A stretch of 64,000 nucleotides of DNA from Typha latifolia (taxonomy: Eukaryota; Streptophyta; Magnoliopsida; Poales; Typhaceae). Of this stretch, positions 22,344 to 36,272 are shown piece by piece. The notes beneath the pieces are model-generated. The model saw only the letters and a list, made by a program, of their open reading frames with translations, made no database searches and was not told where the DNA came from. A program made the translations under genes and the position numbers. Positions within the stretch are counted from its first letter, which is position 1; each line of letters opens with the position of its first letter. The stretch spans positions 2,604,001 to 2,668,000 of the forward strand of contig CM034099.1 in assembly GCA_019914945.1 (NCBI GenBank). Reading direction: 5' to 3'.

Positions 22344-25300
22344 TTATCCATCACATGCTGGTCACGTGCCCCATACTGGTTACGAAAAAAAAGAAGAGGA
22401 GGAAGCTACGAGTCATTGATTCGGCGTGGGTCTTTTCTTTTTGTACCTTTTTACCGCTGCCTTGGTTGCACGGGTTTTACTACTTCTCTCCCTCAAAACT
22501 CTACCCACCAATTGCGCCGATGAGCGCAGTACGCTAAAAAGTAAAAAGAGATTTCTCCTTTCGAAGATTTCTTTTAGTTTCATTGAAGGTGATTGTCGGT
22601 GATTGCCGCGACTTCAATACTCGTTGCAGACTGAAATATTCTACGAATTCTTAGACTTTAATTAATTATAAGTTAGATAAATCACAACTGTATTGTAGCC
22701 CTGAGATTTTATTTATTTATTTCCTGTGCTTTATATAAGATTAATATTTCTCTGACCGGTGGCAATTAAAAATATCTTTTGCCATGGAATAATACTTGGT
22801 TAAAAAGAAATATGTTGTATGAGTGTTTAAGACATCATTAAGTCTTCTTTTTTTTCAAAAAATTTAAAATTAAAAATCTCTTTTACTATCTAGATTTATT
22901 CATTGTTTGGTTCTTGCATAAATTTTTTTAAGAATAATTTGATGCACATCTCTTAAATATAAATTATGTATATTTATAATTTTACTAATATTTTATTGTT
23001 TGATTGTAAAAATATAATAATTGACTTGAATAAATTTATACAATAATTTGCATTTAGTTACTAACTATGAATAAATATATTAATTATACTAAATTTATGT
23101 TACGATTCGACTACATGGGTTAAGTCGAGTCAAGTTAGTTACTTAATTTATCTTATTATTTTAAATTTTAAATAAATCGGATAATCCGCATGTGGATCTG
23201 ATCTACTACGGATTATAAATAAGGGTTGAGAGAAATTTGAGTTTAACCTGTTATTATTTTGATCCTTATCTTTTTACAGGAGTAGATTATAATCATAGAT
23301 CATTTTCAAGCATCCAAATCTTAGGCCGTTCACCACCCTCCGACGACCGCCACAGTGTCAAAAATTACTGTTTCTGCCCTTTCTAACTTATCTTCACTAT
23401 TTTATTTTTAACTTTTCATCCCAAACTTCGGTTCAGATAAAACCAGAGCTATTAGAACCCTACCTCACAAAACTATATCTATCTAAATTTTCATAATCAT
23501 CCTAGAACGGATCGTTCCAGATCTGATTCGTAACAATTTATTATTTAAAAAATGTGCATAATTTTATTACACTTTTTACATGTGATAATTTTTTTTTGCA
23601 TAATTTGTCAAGTGACTTAACTTATACAAATTTGACTAAAATTTACTTACGTGAGTGTTTAGTTGTAAAATATATTTAAAAGAGTTATAATTTATAAAAA
23701 AGTATCTCTTATGCACGAAAACCGAGTACCACTTTAGTTTTAATCTTAGTTAAAGTCAATTATAAGACAATTGTAAGACAACAAATGGCCTCCCTTTCTT
23801 TTCTTTTTCCTTTCCAAATCTTGAAGAATAATCCATAACCTAATTAATTATAGTTCCAACTTTGGGTTTTCAGAAATTGCTGATGGTTTTGATTAATGGA
23901 GTATGTTTAAGCAGCACGCCTTGACGTGTATCTGAAGTGGCCATTTCACACGCACGATGGGGTTGACTTTGCTTATTTTCCGAGGTTTATAATTCCATAA
24001 CTACCCGATCAATTTGATCCAAGAAAAACAAAAGAATCATCGCTCTTACGATGCAAGATTATTCTTATTAACATTTTGAAGACGGTTAAAACTAATGGAA
24101 GCAATTCGGTAGAGTTTGATACAAAAGGGCACCAACCCAAATATCGTAGGATTAACTTCAATCATAAAATAATTATTATAAAAAAAATTATTTAGTAGTT
24201 TGCTGGCTTAATTCAATAGCTCAGCTTGATTGATGACTCAGCGGTGCGCAGCATGACAACTTAGAGTAAATTTTAGTGATATTTAGTTTGAAGTAATAGT
24301 TCGGCGATGCACACGACCTAAAGTCTAAATTAAATAACTTAGTATATTAGTTAAAATTTAATAGAGTCTAAGTACCATTGTATCTAATAAAACAAGTAAA
24401 CGATGCAAAAGGAAGGAAAAATCCAAACTTTTAGTCTCTTTTTTAGTATCTCTTTGTTGATAATTCTGATAGATGATCTGTACTACACTATCCGTACTCG
24501 ATATAATATGTTAGAGGAAATAAAACGGAAAAAAAAGAGGTTGCGGTTTTGGTCTTTAATGAGACTAAGAACAAAACCTCTCACTAAATTTTAAAGTTTA
24601 ACATCATATTTTTTAATCTATGCATAAAAAATATTATAACTTAGATGAGCAGATGATACCAAAAAAGAATTCATTAACTACAAAATATTTTTTCCTAAAA
24701 TAATTAAGCCGATTTTATTTCTTTCTTCTTATTTTTTAGGTAAGAGACATCAAAGTAAGAAAAATAAAGCAAATTAGATTAAACTGTTCCTTCTTTATTT
24801 TCAGACATGGATTAGATAAGGTTGGATACAGCTCAAGTAAATAAATTTTGGTATAGCTTGGATGAGTATAATTTTATAATATTTTTAGTAAAGATAATTT
24901 AACACAGTAATTTGATTAAGTTTAATTAACAGTTCTACAAATATTTGATAATAAGTACGACTCGATTTACAAATATTAAAAGAACATAAAATATAAATAA
25001 ATTAAAATATAGTGTTAAATGGACCTTTCCCTTATTAATTATTTATAATAGGTCATAAATTCGTAAATTTAATTATATGTTAGATAAAGCAATATTAATA
25101 GGATTCCGCTGCTAAGACGACTGTAGCTCCTAAAACCAACCCTCTCGTACAAAGTTAAAACCCTTTTGTCAATCTTAGAGCCACGTGGCAATAGTACAGT
25201 CGTTGGATCGCGATTAAGCTTCTTCAATCATTAGGAGAGGCCCTAGTTTTAAGGTAATTGACCGACTCTTATTTGTTAATACTTCCACTAATCCTTTCTT

Positions 25301-25380
25301 CATCCGGAAATTATTAAAAATGTAAAAAAGCCCGCCTTCTGAGAAAGGCTTTTGTCCTTACTTTTTTTTTTTTTTTTACT
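21371..25380. other. AT-rich intergenic region between the JAC1-like and DeSI-like genes
   Basis: The first few hundred bases are probably the JAC1-like 3' UTR. A GA run lies at 22313-22340. From about 22600 to 25100 the sequence is strongly AT-rich with no open frame of note. Positions 24145-24370 resemble 60300-60530 at both ends and may be copies of a small dispersed repeat. No gene or structured RNA is seen. Confidence 0.5.
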
Positions 25381-25432
25381 AGAGAGAAGAGAGAAGAGAG
25401 AAGAGAGAAGAGAGAAGAGAGAAGAGAGAGGA
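25381..25432 (+). repeat. GAGAGAA heptamer tandem repeat in the likely leader of the DeSI-like gene
   Basis: About seven copies of a 7-base GA-rich unit stand upstream of the DeSI-like gene. The region 25430-25970 is less AT-rich and ends at a plausible donor near 25971, so it may be a non-coding first exon spliced to just before the ATG at 26359. Confidence 0.6.
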
Positions 25433-26358
25433 GGGATCTTTGTTGGCAAATTTCTCCGGAGATTCTCCAACCAAAGACTGTGTTTTTCTTCCCTCGGATG
25501 CCGCATTCCGCGATTCCAGTTTAGCGCACAGTAGATTTTGGCCCGTGAGATCTCCTTTTTACCTTTCTCCTAGGCGTCTTAATTGAGATGGGGAAGGGTT
25601 GGTGTTGTTCTTTGGGACCTCCCATGGCGGTTTCGCATGTGGGAATAGGTGGTCTCCTCCGTTGCTGAGTTGGGTTTCCTCCGAGGGGGGTAAGTGGGTT
25701 GCCCTCTTCCCCTTTTCCCTCTTGACGCCTTCTATTTTCTGGGTTTCTTCAAGAACTTTTATTTCTTTTTTCAGTTCTTGGGTTCTTGTTTGTTTCTGGT
25801 CTGCCTTTTGTGGTGGGGATTTGGGAAAAGATGACTGCTTTGTTTTTTTCGCCTCATTTTTAATTTCTTGTTTTGTTTCCGACGTTTTCTTTTCTTCAAT
25901 TGCTCAAAGATTCGAGTTGGGTTTGGTTGCTTCGCTCTGTATGAGGATCTTTTGATGGAATGTAGGTAAAATTTCTTAGCTTTATATTTACGCACTGAAT
26001 CTTGGACATGCTTTGTAGATTAAAAAAAATTCTGATTTACTTCTATGATATTTCCTATAACTATAAGAAAGTCGACTCATTTTTGCTGTCTCCTTGTTTT
26101 CTTTTCGATCTTAACAGTCCTTGTCTTTGAACTTTTATAAGTTAGATGTACCAAACTCCAATCTCCTCTTCTTTCATCCTGGGTTTCTTTAGGTTCTTCA
26201 TATATAAGATCTTTACTTTCCTTCACTAAAAGAAGAGGATATTAATCAACAAAATGTAACTTTGTTGTTGTTTCCGTCCAATTTAGTGTATTATTCACGG
26301 CTGCTAGGGCATGAATCCTAATTTTTCTTTTCTTCTCTTTTACTCTGCTTGAAGGAAG

Positions 26359-29300
26359 ATGAAGTTGAGTTCAAGGAAGGGATGGAAATCCCTCGTGCCG
26401 CTTCGCTTGAGCAGGAAATCCGCCCCTCGTTTCTGTATGTTTCCCAAGGTCCGGTCAGCCAGTCAAACATCAGGAAATGCTCCAGTTTATCTCAATGTGT
26501 ATGATCTGACACCCATGAATGGCTACGTATATTGGGCAGGTTTTGGGATATTTCACTCAGGGGTTGAAGGTACTACTTGCCCTTCGTTTTATTCGATCAG
26601 CATTGTGAATCTAGGTCAATGTTTTTTTTTTTTTTTGTTTCATTGGCTTAATTTGCACAAGCCAGGCAGGATATGGTTTTTCTGTTTAGGAAATTAAATT
26701 AAGTTGTGAGAGATTTACCGACTCCCAATATATAATACGTAATTTTAGATTTTACGAGGGATTTTCTGTGGCTATTTCCCATATGCTTCTTTTGGCTGCC
26801 TTACACTTTATGCATCTATAAACCTCGAACTCTGAGCCTGCAAAATGTAGATGGATGTACTGTAACTCTGTAAGCCAGCAATCTCTATTTTTCAGCCAAA
26901 GCCATCAAGCTGCTGAAAAGATTGTAGCATGCTAAATGTGCTGTAAGCCAATACAGTTAAGTAATATGTGTTGGATGCTTGGACCATTATCATTGTCGTT
27001 GTGTCTTGGTTTACTTTGATGATTTTGAAGTTTAATCATATCTACTAAAAATGGAGCTTTCTGGACCTAATAAGAGTTAGAAAGTAGTGGTCTTGTTCAA
27101 ATTGACTTTGTATGACTCTAGATACTAAGTAGCCTGAAATGTCCGAACTAGGTATACCTGAAATTATAGCGTAAATTTATGATGTTGTATACTTCAAGGA
27201 AGTAATCTATTCGTATTTGTGAACTACCTTAGAAGTACCTTTTCTGATAACACCTAGAAAATGCAAGCATCCTTGATTCGTAAGTCTTGGATTGTGTGCT
27301 TCTATAGTTCTAATAGTTACAATCTTACATCATGCATACTACTTGAATGTTGACTACCTTAACTTTTCTAGTCTAAATGAGAATGGTGAATGATCAATAT
27401 GATGTTCAAGTTACTACCATGTGTTTCTTCAAAGATAGTATGACTTTCCTGTGCATACTATTTTCAGTAGTTAATCTGTTGCAAGAACTATTAAATGCAT
27501 TGTACAAATATTTCATGCAATTTTGATGTTAATTGTGCACAACGAGGACCTTAATTCCAACAATATTGGTTAGGTAATATTTTTTATTTTCTCTGTTCAG
27601 CTTGCTTTTGATCAGGGATCTGACGTACTAAGTGCTAACATGTTGTTCTTACTATTTCGTACCATGACAATTTTGGTCTTGTCTTCTCTCACAACGCCAT
27701 TTGTCTGAATGAGCTCACATATCCACTTATGCAAATCCCCTAAAACACAAAATACGGCATGCAACTGATTAATGCATATGATGACATATGATTAGCTAGC
27801 TAACAACATTCTCTTCTACAGATATGATTATTGTGTTTATCTTGATTCCCCAATAAAATATTGAAACCTTGATCTCCCTAATAAAATGTCAAACACTTGA
27901 TCTCCGTAATGAAATGTCTGAATTGTGTGCCTAATAGTGCGAGAAACTGAGAATATATTCATAGGATCACTTTGTTTTGAAAGACTTGCAGTTATGTTGA
28001 TCTCGATTTGATTTTCTTTCTTTCTTTCCTTTCTGAATGCTCTATTTTGCCTTTGCAGTTCACGGTGTAGAATATGCATTTGGAGCACATGACTATCCCA
28101 CAAGTGGGGTATTTGAGGTTGAGCCTCGTCAATGTCCAGGCTTCAGGTTTAGGAAATCAATATTCATGGGTACAACATGCTTAGATCCAATGCAGGTTAG
28201 AGAGTTCATGGAGCTTCAATCAGTAAACTACAATGGAGATACCTATCATTTGATCGTCAAGAACTGCAATCATTTCTGCAAAGATATCTGTCATAAGTTG
28301 ACTGGGAACTCAATTCCAAAATGGGTGAATCGCCTTGCCAGGATAGGTATACATATTTTTGATGCATTAGCTGAGTATCAGGAGGATCATTCAGTTTTTT
28401 TAATTCATCAACTCTTGGTTATGTTGTTATTTTCACACCTGTCCTATTATATTCCCTATTTACAACTTTAAATGTTGTTATTTTCAGGAATGCTCTAGTC
28501 TTCTGTATATGCAAGTATCAGTTCATGACCTGCTTAGCTTAGCTGTTTGCTTGCACAGCAAACATAGAGGAAAAGCAAATGACTGGCATGCTGTGTAGAG
28601 TTATTTTTTAAAATAAACTACATATTGACTCTCTACTTGGTCTAGATCTAGCCTGACCTATTAGCTATCAGGCATGATATATAAATTCAAACTCCAACCA
28701 GAGGATTACTTTTGTTTCTCTATTCTCTGGATTTATGCTTTATGCTTAACATGTGTGATATCCTTTCATTTAGCTAAGAAGGCTCACGTATGCAATAAGT
28801 TATCTGCCGATCTTCATCCAGCATTGAATCTTTTTCTATTATCATGTAAGAATCTTCAGCTTCATGCTGTGATTGTGTGGTGCTGTCTCACTTAATGTAC
28901 CTGTACAGGCAGCTCTGCTTATAATTCATTTCTAGTTTTATACTGCAAATAATGACTTGTACACATGCATAGTTATTCTCTGTCTCACTGAGGATAAGCT
29001 ATTACGCAGTTTACACCTGGAGTTTCAATAGATTATACATAGGAAATTTGGCTAGCCTGTCGAATCATCTATCTTGTGTATTTATTGTAGTCCTAGTTAT
29101 AATAATTTTCCTGCATTCCCATAAGTCGATCAATGAACGAACATGATTAATACATAAGTGTTTGATCTTGTTTTGCCGTAGGTGCTGTCTGCAATTGCAT
29201 TCTTCCTGAGTCCCTTAAGATTTCTGCTGTCCGTCATGACCCTGATTATCAAGCAGAAGATGGCGAGAAAAGGAGGTTGACAAATGCTTTAAGTTGCTTT

Positions 29301-29426
29301 TCTTCCATCTCAATGTGTCAGAAGCAAATGTCAGCATCTTCTCTTTTCCTGCCCTCTCCCTTAAAAGGGTGTCTTCCACCATGGGAGTTGAGAAGGTCCA
29401 ATACCGTCCCTTTGAAGGAGAGATAA
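26359..29426 (+). CDS. DeSI-like PPPDE-family cysteine protease (deSUMOylating/deubiquitinating type), 3 exons
   Basis: Exons 26359-26569, 28059-28346 and 29182-29426 join in phase with GT-AG introns and give 247 residues. The PPPDE domain starts at about residue 42 (PVYLNVYDLTPMNGYVYWAGFGIFHSGVE). The catalytic His is most likely H66 in FHSGVE, and the catalytic Cys is C140 in VKNCNHFCKD. The conserved HGVEYAFGAHDY follows the first junction. This is the usual His/Cys dyad of the DeSI family, which removes SUMO or ubiquitin from proteins. The plant relatives, of the At4g17486 type, are annotated as deSI-like. The basic N-terminus lacks a clear signal peptide. The C-terminus after about residue 165 is polar and variable. 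Introns of 1.5 and 0.8 kb hold nothing recognisable. The specific substrate is unknown. Confidence 0.92.
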
Positions 29427-30634
29427 AAAAAAAAGGGTTGTTCTATTGAGCATATTTGACAAAGCACCTAGCGTGTTTAGGCATCTTTATTTCCAATGAC
29501 AACTATTGAACAAATCCTAGTGTGGAGTTCAGAACGACAGTGATGCATCTGTTTTCCTGAAAGGATTGTCATGCAAGGGATCGATCTTGTAAGGAATGGA
29601 GTGCTCTTTGTGATGTCAGTTCCAAAAGAAGTGTATGTTGTGCCAAACAAAGTGTATGTTTTTCCTTGTATAATTCTGTTTAGGGTGCGCGAATAATAGT
29701 GCTCCAGCAACTCTTTGTAGCTCTGTATTCATCTGACACATCTAAATGCTGATCGGTTTGCCCAAGTTACCAATTAAGTTTTTCGTGAGCTTCCAATCAT
29801 GTTGTGCTTGTATAATTTTTGCGATGCTATGAACTCTGGGATGTTGCAATGTCATAGGTCCCACTTCGAGTAGTTAAGTCTGTCGTCGGCTTTATGATTT
29901 GCTAATAAATTAATTTCCTCGTAGTTAAAACCTTTTCTGATGTGATCTTCATCAATTTGAAATTGGGGAAGACTCAGAACATCTACTATATATCTTGTTT
30001 CTTGATCATATTTCCTTTGCACCACAGTGAGTAAGTCTGTGTACATCTTGTCTCACTAATATCCAGCATTTGTGGGACCTTTTCATTTAATTTTTTTTTC
30101 CTCCAAGGTAGATGGCTGATATGGTTGTAGCTTCAAAAATGGCGTTGCATGGCAGCACAATGTTTATACATTCCAAAGGCAAAGACAAGCATATTCCTCA
30201 AAAGCTAGCACTGTGACAAAAGGAAGTAGTGCTTCAAGGAAAGGGAAAGAGACCGTTTCATGTGATATGCTTTTTGCCATAGATGAGGATGGATAAGGAT
30301 GCAACTCTTTCAAGCCACTCCTGGCTCTGAGGATATAAAGGTCCCTCATCCTATGTCATATTTTGACACACACACACACACCTGAAGTGAAGTGACAGAG
30401 AGAGATGTAGTTTGTGGGGGTCGGAATAAAAGAGAAGCAGGAGATGGAAAAGAGTTTGAAGTTTAGAAAGGTGAGGAAACAAACAAAACCCACAAAAGAA
30501 GGGCATAAGTACTCATATCGGCAGGGTTATGACACATGTTGCTTTCCTAATGGATGCCTTCAATTTTAGATCTGTTATCCTTGTTATCTTCAATGTCCTT
30601 TTCAATCTTTTTCACACAAACAATTAAACCAACA

Positions 30635-30669
<35 letters not shown>

Positions 30670-30987
30670 ATTAGTAGTACATGTAAACTACGACAATTAG
30701 TACGTACAGAGACATTAAGAAGATATATGACATCTTGATGCTTTAATTAACCAATAGTCCCACTTGCCTTGAAAGCAAACACAACTATAGTACAACGATC
30801 TAGCTAGCTACTTGTTACAATTACAAGGTCAATATACATAAATTTACCCTCCTAGCTACTAGAGATAAACCTTGCTTGTTAGCAGGAGTAGCTAATACTA
30901 TTCAGGGAATAGGACATTCAATTTTACACGGACACTAATCACATAAATCATGAGCGCAAAAACTAACACTACTAGTAGCTCTCTTTT
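29427..30987. other. Convergent intergenic region between the DeSI-like and HD-Zip genes
   Basis: This interval holds both 3' ends. A CA run lies near 30368-30381 and a GA run at 30638-30665. The ORFs at 29477-29710, 29852-30046 and 30164-30349 have no domain features. Nothing else is seen. Confidence 0.5.
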
Positions 30988-31820
30988 TTACATCCCATAC
31001 AAATTAACCCACTCCATCGTGTAGTTAGGATAGTTGTTATAATCATCCATATAGAAGTCAGCCTCCCCCTCCACCCCAAATTCTCCAACCAGAGGGCGGT
31101 AAGTCACTGTCGATAAGGACGAGCTCGGGCTACCGCCGCCGCCGCCTCCGCCGCCACCACCCGAGGGTCCGTTAACGCCGGCAGAGAGCTTTGTTATCTC
31201 CCCTTGGGCCTCTACAAGCCTCTCCTTTAGCTTCAATACCTATTACCACAAAACACCTACATAAGTTCAATACTAACATTTGCTATATGGATTTAAGAGA
31301 GAGAGAATTCATTGATGGTAGTTAGTTAAAAGAAGAAAGAAAAACTACCTCGTTCTCAAGGTGGCATTTCTCGAGGACGACGGTGTCGTGAGCGGACTTG
31401 AGCTTAACGTACTCCTCCTCGAGTTGCTTGCTCTTGTGCCTGGCCCTCCTGTTCTGGAACCAGACGGCGACCTGCTTGGGGTCGAGCCCTAGCTCGCTGG
31501 CCAGGTGGACCTTCCTCCCCGTCTCCAGCTTCCGCTCCTTCCCGAAGCTCGTCTCCAAGAACTTGACCTGCTCGTCGCTAAGCCTTCGCTTCTTCATCTC
31601 CCCTTCCGAGCTATCGCCTTTCGACTTCTTCCTCCTGCGCCTTGTTCTCTTCTCCCCTGCTCATATATACCAAGTGTAATTAATTTACCTTAGCATTACA
31701 TCGAAGGTCGGATAAAAACTTATGCGTACCATCTTGGGGTTGAGTATAGAAGCCAGAGGAAACGTAGGAGGAAAAGAGCATGTTATCTTCTCCGTGGCTC
31801 ATCCCTGCAGCCTTAGCCAT
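30988..31820 (-). CDS. HD-Zip class I homeodomain-leucine zipper transcription factor, 3 exons
   Basis: Minus-strand exons 31820-31730, 31656-31349 and 31239-30988 join in phase to give 216 residues. A basic stretch ([10 protein letters not shown], about residues 34-43) is a likely nuclear signal. The homeodomain follows from about residue 51 ([20 protein letters not shown]), with the recognition helix [17 protein letters not shown]. The leucine zipper runs from [14 protein letters not shown] through CHLENE to [15 protein letters not shown] across the last junction. The C-terminus has a run of about ten glycines and ends in [12 protein letters not shown] with acidic/aromatic residues. The sequence is closest in appearance to the ATHB-21/40/53 and rice HOX12/HOX14 group, which is linked to ABA and stress responses and dormancy. 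That subgroup call is from memory and inferred. Confidence 0.93.
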
Positions 31821-32110
31821 ACTGCTGCTGCACACAAATATGATGACTTAATGACTTCGTCTCCTTCTCCTTCTCCTTCTCTCTCTCTTTTAGTCCAGCA
31901 AAAGAACATAGCCTCTCTCTCTCTCTCTCTCTCTAGGTGAGGAAAGAGAGAGTTTTTTTTTTTTGAAAAGAAAAAGAAATTGATTTGGTTTTGATTCTTA
32001 GGGAAGAGGGGGAGGGACTAGTAACTGTTTTTGAGAGCCTTGGTGGACAGCCTCGAGGGGCCTATATTTATAAGGGAGGTGGGGGGAATTATTTTGACGG
32101 AATTGCCCAC
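31821..32110 (-). promoter_or_regulatory. Leader and proximal promoter of the HD-Zip gene
   Basis: CT-rich tracts on the plus strand at 31863-31890 and 31912-31934 (GA in the mRNA) lie just upstream of the ATG at 31820. A TATA-like TATATTTATAAG stretch sits near 32062-32073, read on either strand, and could place transcription start near 32040. The assignment is by inspection. Confidence 0.4.
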
Positions 32111-32344
32111 GGGGTGGGGTGAAAATAGCGGGATTGCTACATATACTATAAATGAGATGAGGCGTATCCGAACGTGACACCTAGTTCGGACTTCGGGGGA
32201 CGGGGCTGCCATTTGCACCACTGCTACTGGATTCCAGGAAACAGGACTTCTAACGTTGGCGCCGCCGAAATTACGATGCTACCCCTACTCGATGTGGTGC
32301 AAGGGACCGCGAGGACTTTCCTGCAAGCGCCCTGCAGCGGCCGA

Positions 32345-32350
32345 CACGTG
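32345..32350. promoter_or_regulatory. G-box/ABRE core CACGTG upstream of the HD-Zip gene
   Basis: The palindrome GACACGTGTC around this site lies about 525 bases upstream of the HD-Zip start codon. It is a strong ABRE/G-box form and fits an ABA-responsive HD-Zip I gene, but function is inferred. Confidence 0.45.
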
Positions 32351-33021
32351 TCCCAGTGGGAGAGATGGCGCTTTCAGTGGAAAGGCGATGGGGACGGAGG
32401 GGCATTTCGGGAACTGTGGGCGTACTTTTTCTTATTCTGCTACTATTTATGGATGGCATTGGGGGGAGGGTTGTGAAAATATTTGGCAAAGCTTTTGCGA
32501 GCGAGCCGCTGTACCTACTTAACTATATTCATGTAAATATCATCCATTCACAAACTTAGCACTATCCTCCAATCCTCTTTTAATTAATTTAACGCACAAA
32601 TTTTCTTCTTTTAAACAAAAAAAGAGTGGGAGAGAGAGAGAAAAAAAAAAAAGCTAATTCCCAAAATAGACCCATATCCCAATGTTGGCCACTTTAAAAG
32701 GCCTCGTACGAACGAAGGCTTTCTCCTGTTCACCCTCGTGGGGGGGTGAGGAGGCCCCCTCTTTTGGACTTGTGGCCTGATGGATGACTCCAGACCTGTG
32801 GTCATATGCACGGCAGTGCTCTTCCCATAATGCCCCCCCTCTTGTCCAGGCGTCGTTAGTCCAAAAGGGATATAAATGGATTGGCGTTTGGAGATAGGAC
32901 TCTACTCTGATTGGCCATTAATCTTTTTCATAACTCCTCCTGTTTTCTCTTTTTCCCATGGTTGTTAGCATGCAACTAGACAGAAACAACAACAATTAAA
33001 AAATACCCAAAATGGAGACGA

Positions 33022-33060
<39 letters not shown>

Positions 33061-35006
33061 TAGATAGATAGATAGATAAATGGAATGGAGCTAGCTATGC
33101 ATGCGCGTGTAGCACGGTAGCCTGAACCACGAATTGCCAATCTTAGCAGGAACCTTACCTTATTCTTTTTAATGGATATATCTTCGAGTTGAAGAAGCTA
33201 CTACCACTGCCAATCTAAGTTGCGACCATGATCGATGTTCTCGAAGATAAGTAGTTTACTTTTTAAAATCTTGCTTGCTATAAGAAAGAGCGTAGAGATA
33301 AGATGATTTGACTGACATTGGTCTCCCTTTATGTGCACTCGTCGCTATAACTAAGAAGAACTACTGTGTCGTATATCTCTCTCTCTCTCTCTCTCTCATT
33401 AAGACCAAAGTTAGTTTTTTTTTTTTTTGGATCAAATGTTAAATATATCCAACATGGGAGTGGGTAGAGAGAGAGAGAGAGAGAGAGAGGATAACATGGA
33501 GACAGATGTGTGCACATGGGGCGCACCAATTGGGACTTACACTTGTCACAAAGTCTAGAAGTGCTAAAGAGGGGACCGTAGTCCCCTATACGCCCACGTT
33601 TCGCCCTCTGCTTGGCCCTAACGCCTTCTTGCCTATTCTGGTCCATTCACATTGCACCAAATCCCCCTGCACGCATGCCACCCCACCATTGGGTGCCTAC
33701 ATGATCCAAATTCCATGCAGATGCAGTAGATAATGCTTTTCATGCAAACTTCTCCATTCCCTTCCCCCCTCCTCTCCTTTGCATCGAACCAAAAGGAGGC
33801 AGCCGTTTATAGTAACCAGTGTTCACATGTTCTCAAACTCTTTTACTTTGCTTTGCGTACGTCCTTGTTGTTGTTCAAGCCAAACAAATGTTGACAACTT
33901 ACACGATATACATATATAGACGACCACTAATGTGAAACACATGCAAACAAATTTATTTATTTGTATATTTACCTACTCCTTATGATCTCTCTCGAATTCT
34001 AGAGTACTATGGGATCATGACTCCTAACTTGGAGTTAGCATTTGCATTCGAAAATCTATTTACCTCTCGGAGAGGATTAATTTTTATAATGCATGGAAAG
34101 TAGTAGAGGGGTCCCCATATATTGCATTGCAAGTGTGTGTGTGTGTGTGTGTGTGTAGCTAGCTGGTTTGCCTCTCTGAGCTAGATCTTATCCTCGTACC
34201 ATATATAGCAGTCCTTGCATTTTCTTCACTCTCTTGCAAAGCTTATCTCCAATCTTATATTGGGGGGAGAGAGGGGTGGGGGGCTACATTACCAACTCTC
34301 TGGCCGAGGAGTTCTAGAAGGCAAAGTTAATTAGGGTCACTAGAGTTGGCAATGTGGGCTTATCGCCATGAAATAATTCCACACTGTGTGTCTTTCTATT
34401 GGTTCAACTCCACTAAAGTTATGTAGGGAAGAGATCATGAGCCTGAATGATGTTAGGAGAAAGAAGAACCACATTGGCCCCATGTTTGCTAATTGAGATG
34501 GTCCAACCTTGCAAATGCTTAGGAGAGGCCATGGTATAGATAGAGGAAAATAATGTTAGTGGGAGTATGTCAGTAGGTGACAATCATGTGGGTGAGGTAA
34601 AGTTGCATGGACATTACAACGTGTCATGCCACACTTACAGTTTTGCTTCTAGATATCATCTACCTGGAAGTATAATGAGTACGTTCATGCGTTGCTCAAT
34701 TAGTTTAAGTTAATTACCGAGCTTATATTCTAAATTAACAAAGTTATATCAAATCCAAGTAGATCCAATTAACCCAAATGAGGTACAAGCTAGACCAACC
34801 TGTAAGTACTTGTTAGAAAAATGAACCTGCAGGTCACAGTCCCAATCTAGACCAAGGGCCACTTGAATCAAGGTGACCATGCATGAGATGTACTTATAAT
34901 AATAATAATAGTAATAATAATAAATACCTAGTTGCTCCCCTTGATGGACTCACGTGCCAATTCATTAAACCAAGGTAAATAATGGATAAGGATGATTGAA
35001 TTATGC

Positions 35007-35042
<36 letters not shown>

Positions 35043-36221
35043 CTCTTAAGTAAGCTATCAAAGTTTGATTGCTTCCAAAGTAGACATTAAATTGTAAAAT
35101 GAGTGGAGAGGAGAGAGAGCTGAGAGAAAGATACGCATGCATGCTTGCTTTGATTTGGATTCCCACCCCTCACATGCCATCCTAAGCCCATCCTTTTGCC
35201 ATCACTCTTTGACAAACCCAAGTGGATTATATATCCTTAAACAAAGGGTGCCATCCTTATCCCAGACACCCCTTGCCTCTGTTTCCCCATTTCCAACTAG
35301 TGGCATGCATGCCAATGACTTGCAACTTTGAAAGCAAGCACATTAGTACCACCTAAACCCCCCCTCCTCCTCTAAAAGATCTAGATTTTATTACTAGATT
35401 ATGCCAAACCAACACCTGTGCCAATCAATAAAGCAAACTGTCAATCTACTCCTCACAAGACCAAAGCGCGATTAACTAGCTGTCTTTGTACTAGGTCTGA
35501 CAAAATTAGCAATTCAATAATCCAGCCAGAGCATGCTCCTCGGGGGCCGGATTCGAGATAATAAGCTGCGAGATTTGTCACTGTTACCTCTCATTAATTA
35601 TATAGTTAATGCCATACTATTTTGCGCCTATTCAAGTCTAGCTAAGAAGAATCGCCCTGAGCCTGAGTGCTGGTGACTTAGAAATCCATGAAACCTGCCA
35701 TAATTTATGCCACATTTTAAGGGGATCAGAGCTAGCTAGCTTTAAGCCCAAGGCAATTCAAAAGCTGGTTTTACTGTTGGAATATGAGAGACCCAACACT
35801 ACTAAATTAATTAACATTGTTAGTTGCTAGGGTCTTAGAACATCTATATGACATTAACAAACCCAAAAAAAAAAAAATCAACATATACTCATTAGTAAGT
35901 CAATATATTCTTTTTTTCTTGCTTAAAAATGCATCTGATAAAAGCCATATGCCAAAAGCAAGGGATACATTTATCATAATAAAGTTAGAATGTGTAGGTG
36001 TTACTATTCTTTGGTTCATGAATCTTAGATAAGCCTATTACGTGGCTACAGCTTGAGCACCATCACTGAATAAAAGGAGAGAGAGAGAGAGAGAGTGAGC
36101 TGATGAATTAGTCCTCTCTCTGTCCTCTTTCACTCTCTCTCCCTCTCTCTAGTAGTTGTCCATATTGGTAGGGGGGACCTTGGAACATTCACGCAAAAGC
36201 AAAGCAAAGGCCAAGAAGTAA

Positions 36222-36224
<3 letters not shown>

Positions 36225-36270
<46 letters not shown>
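36225..36270. repeat. GA microsatellite
   Basis: A nearly pure GA dinucleotide run of about 46 bases. It is one of the longest in the window. Confidence 0.9.
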
Positions 36271-36272
<2 letters not shown>

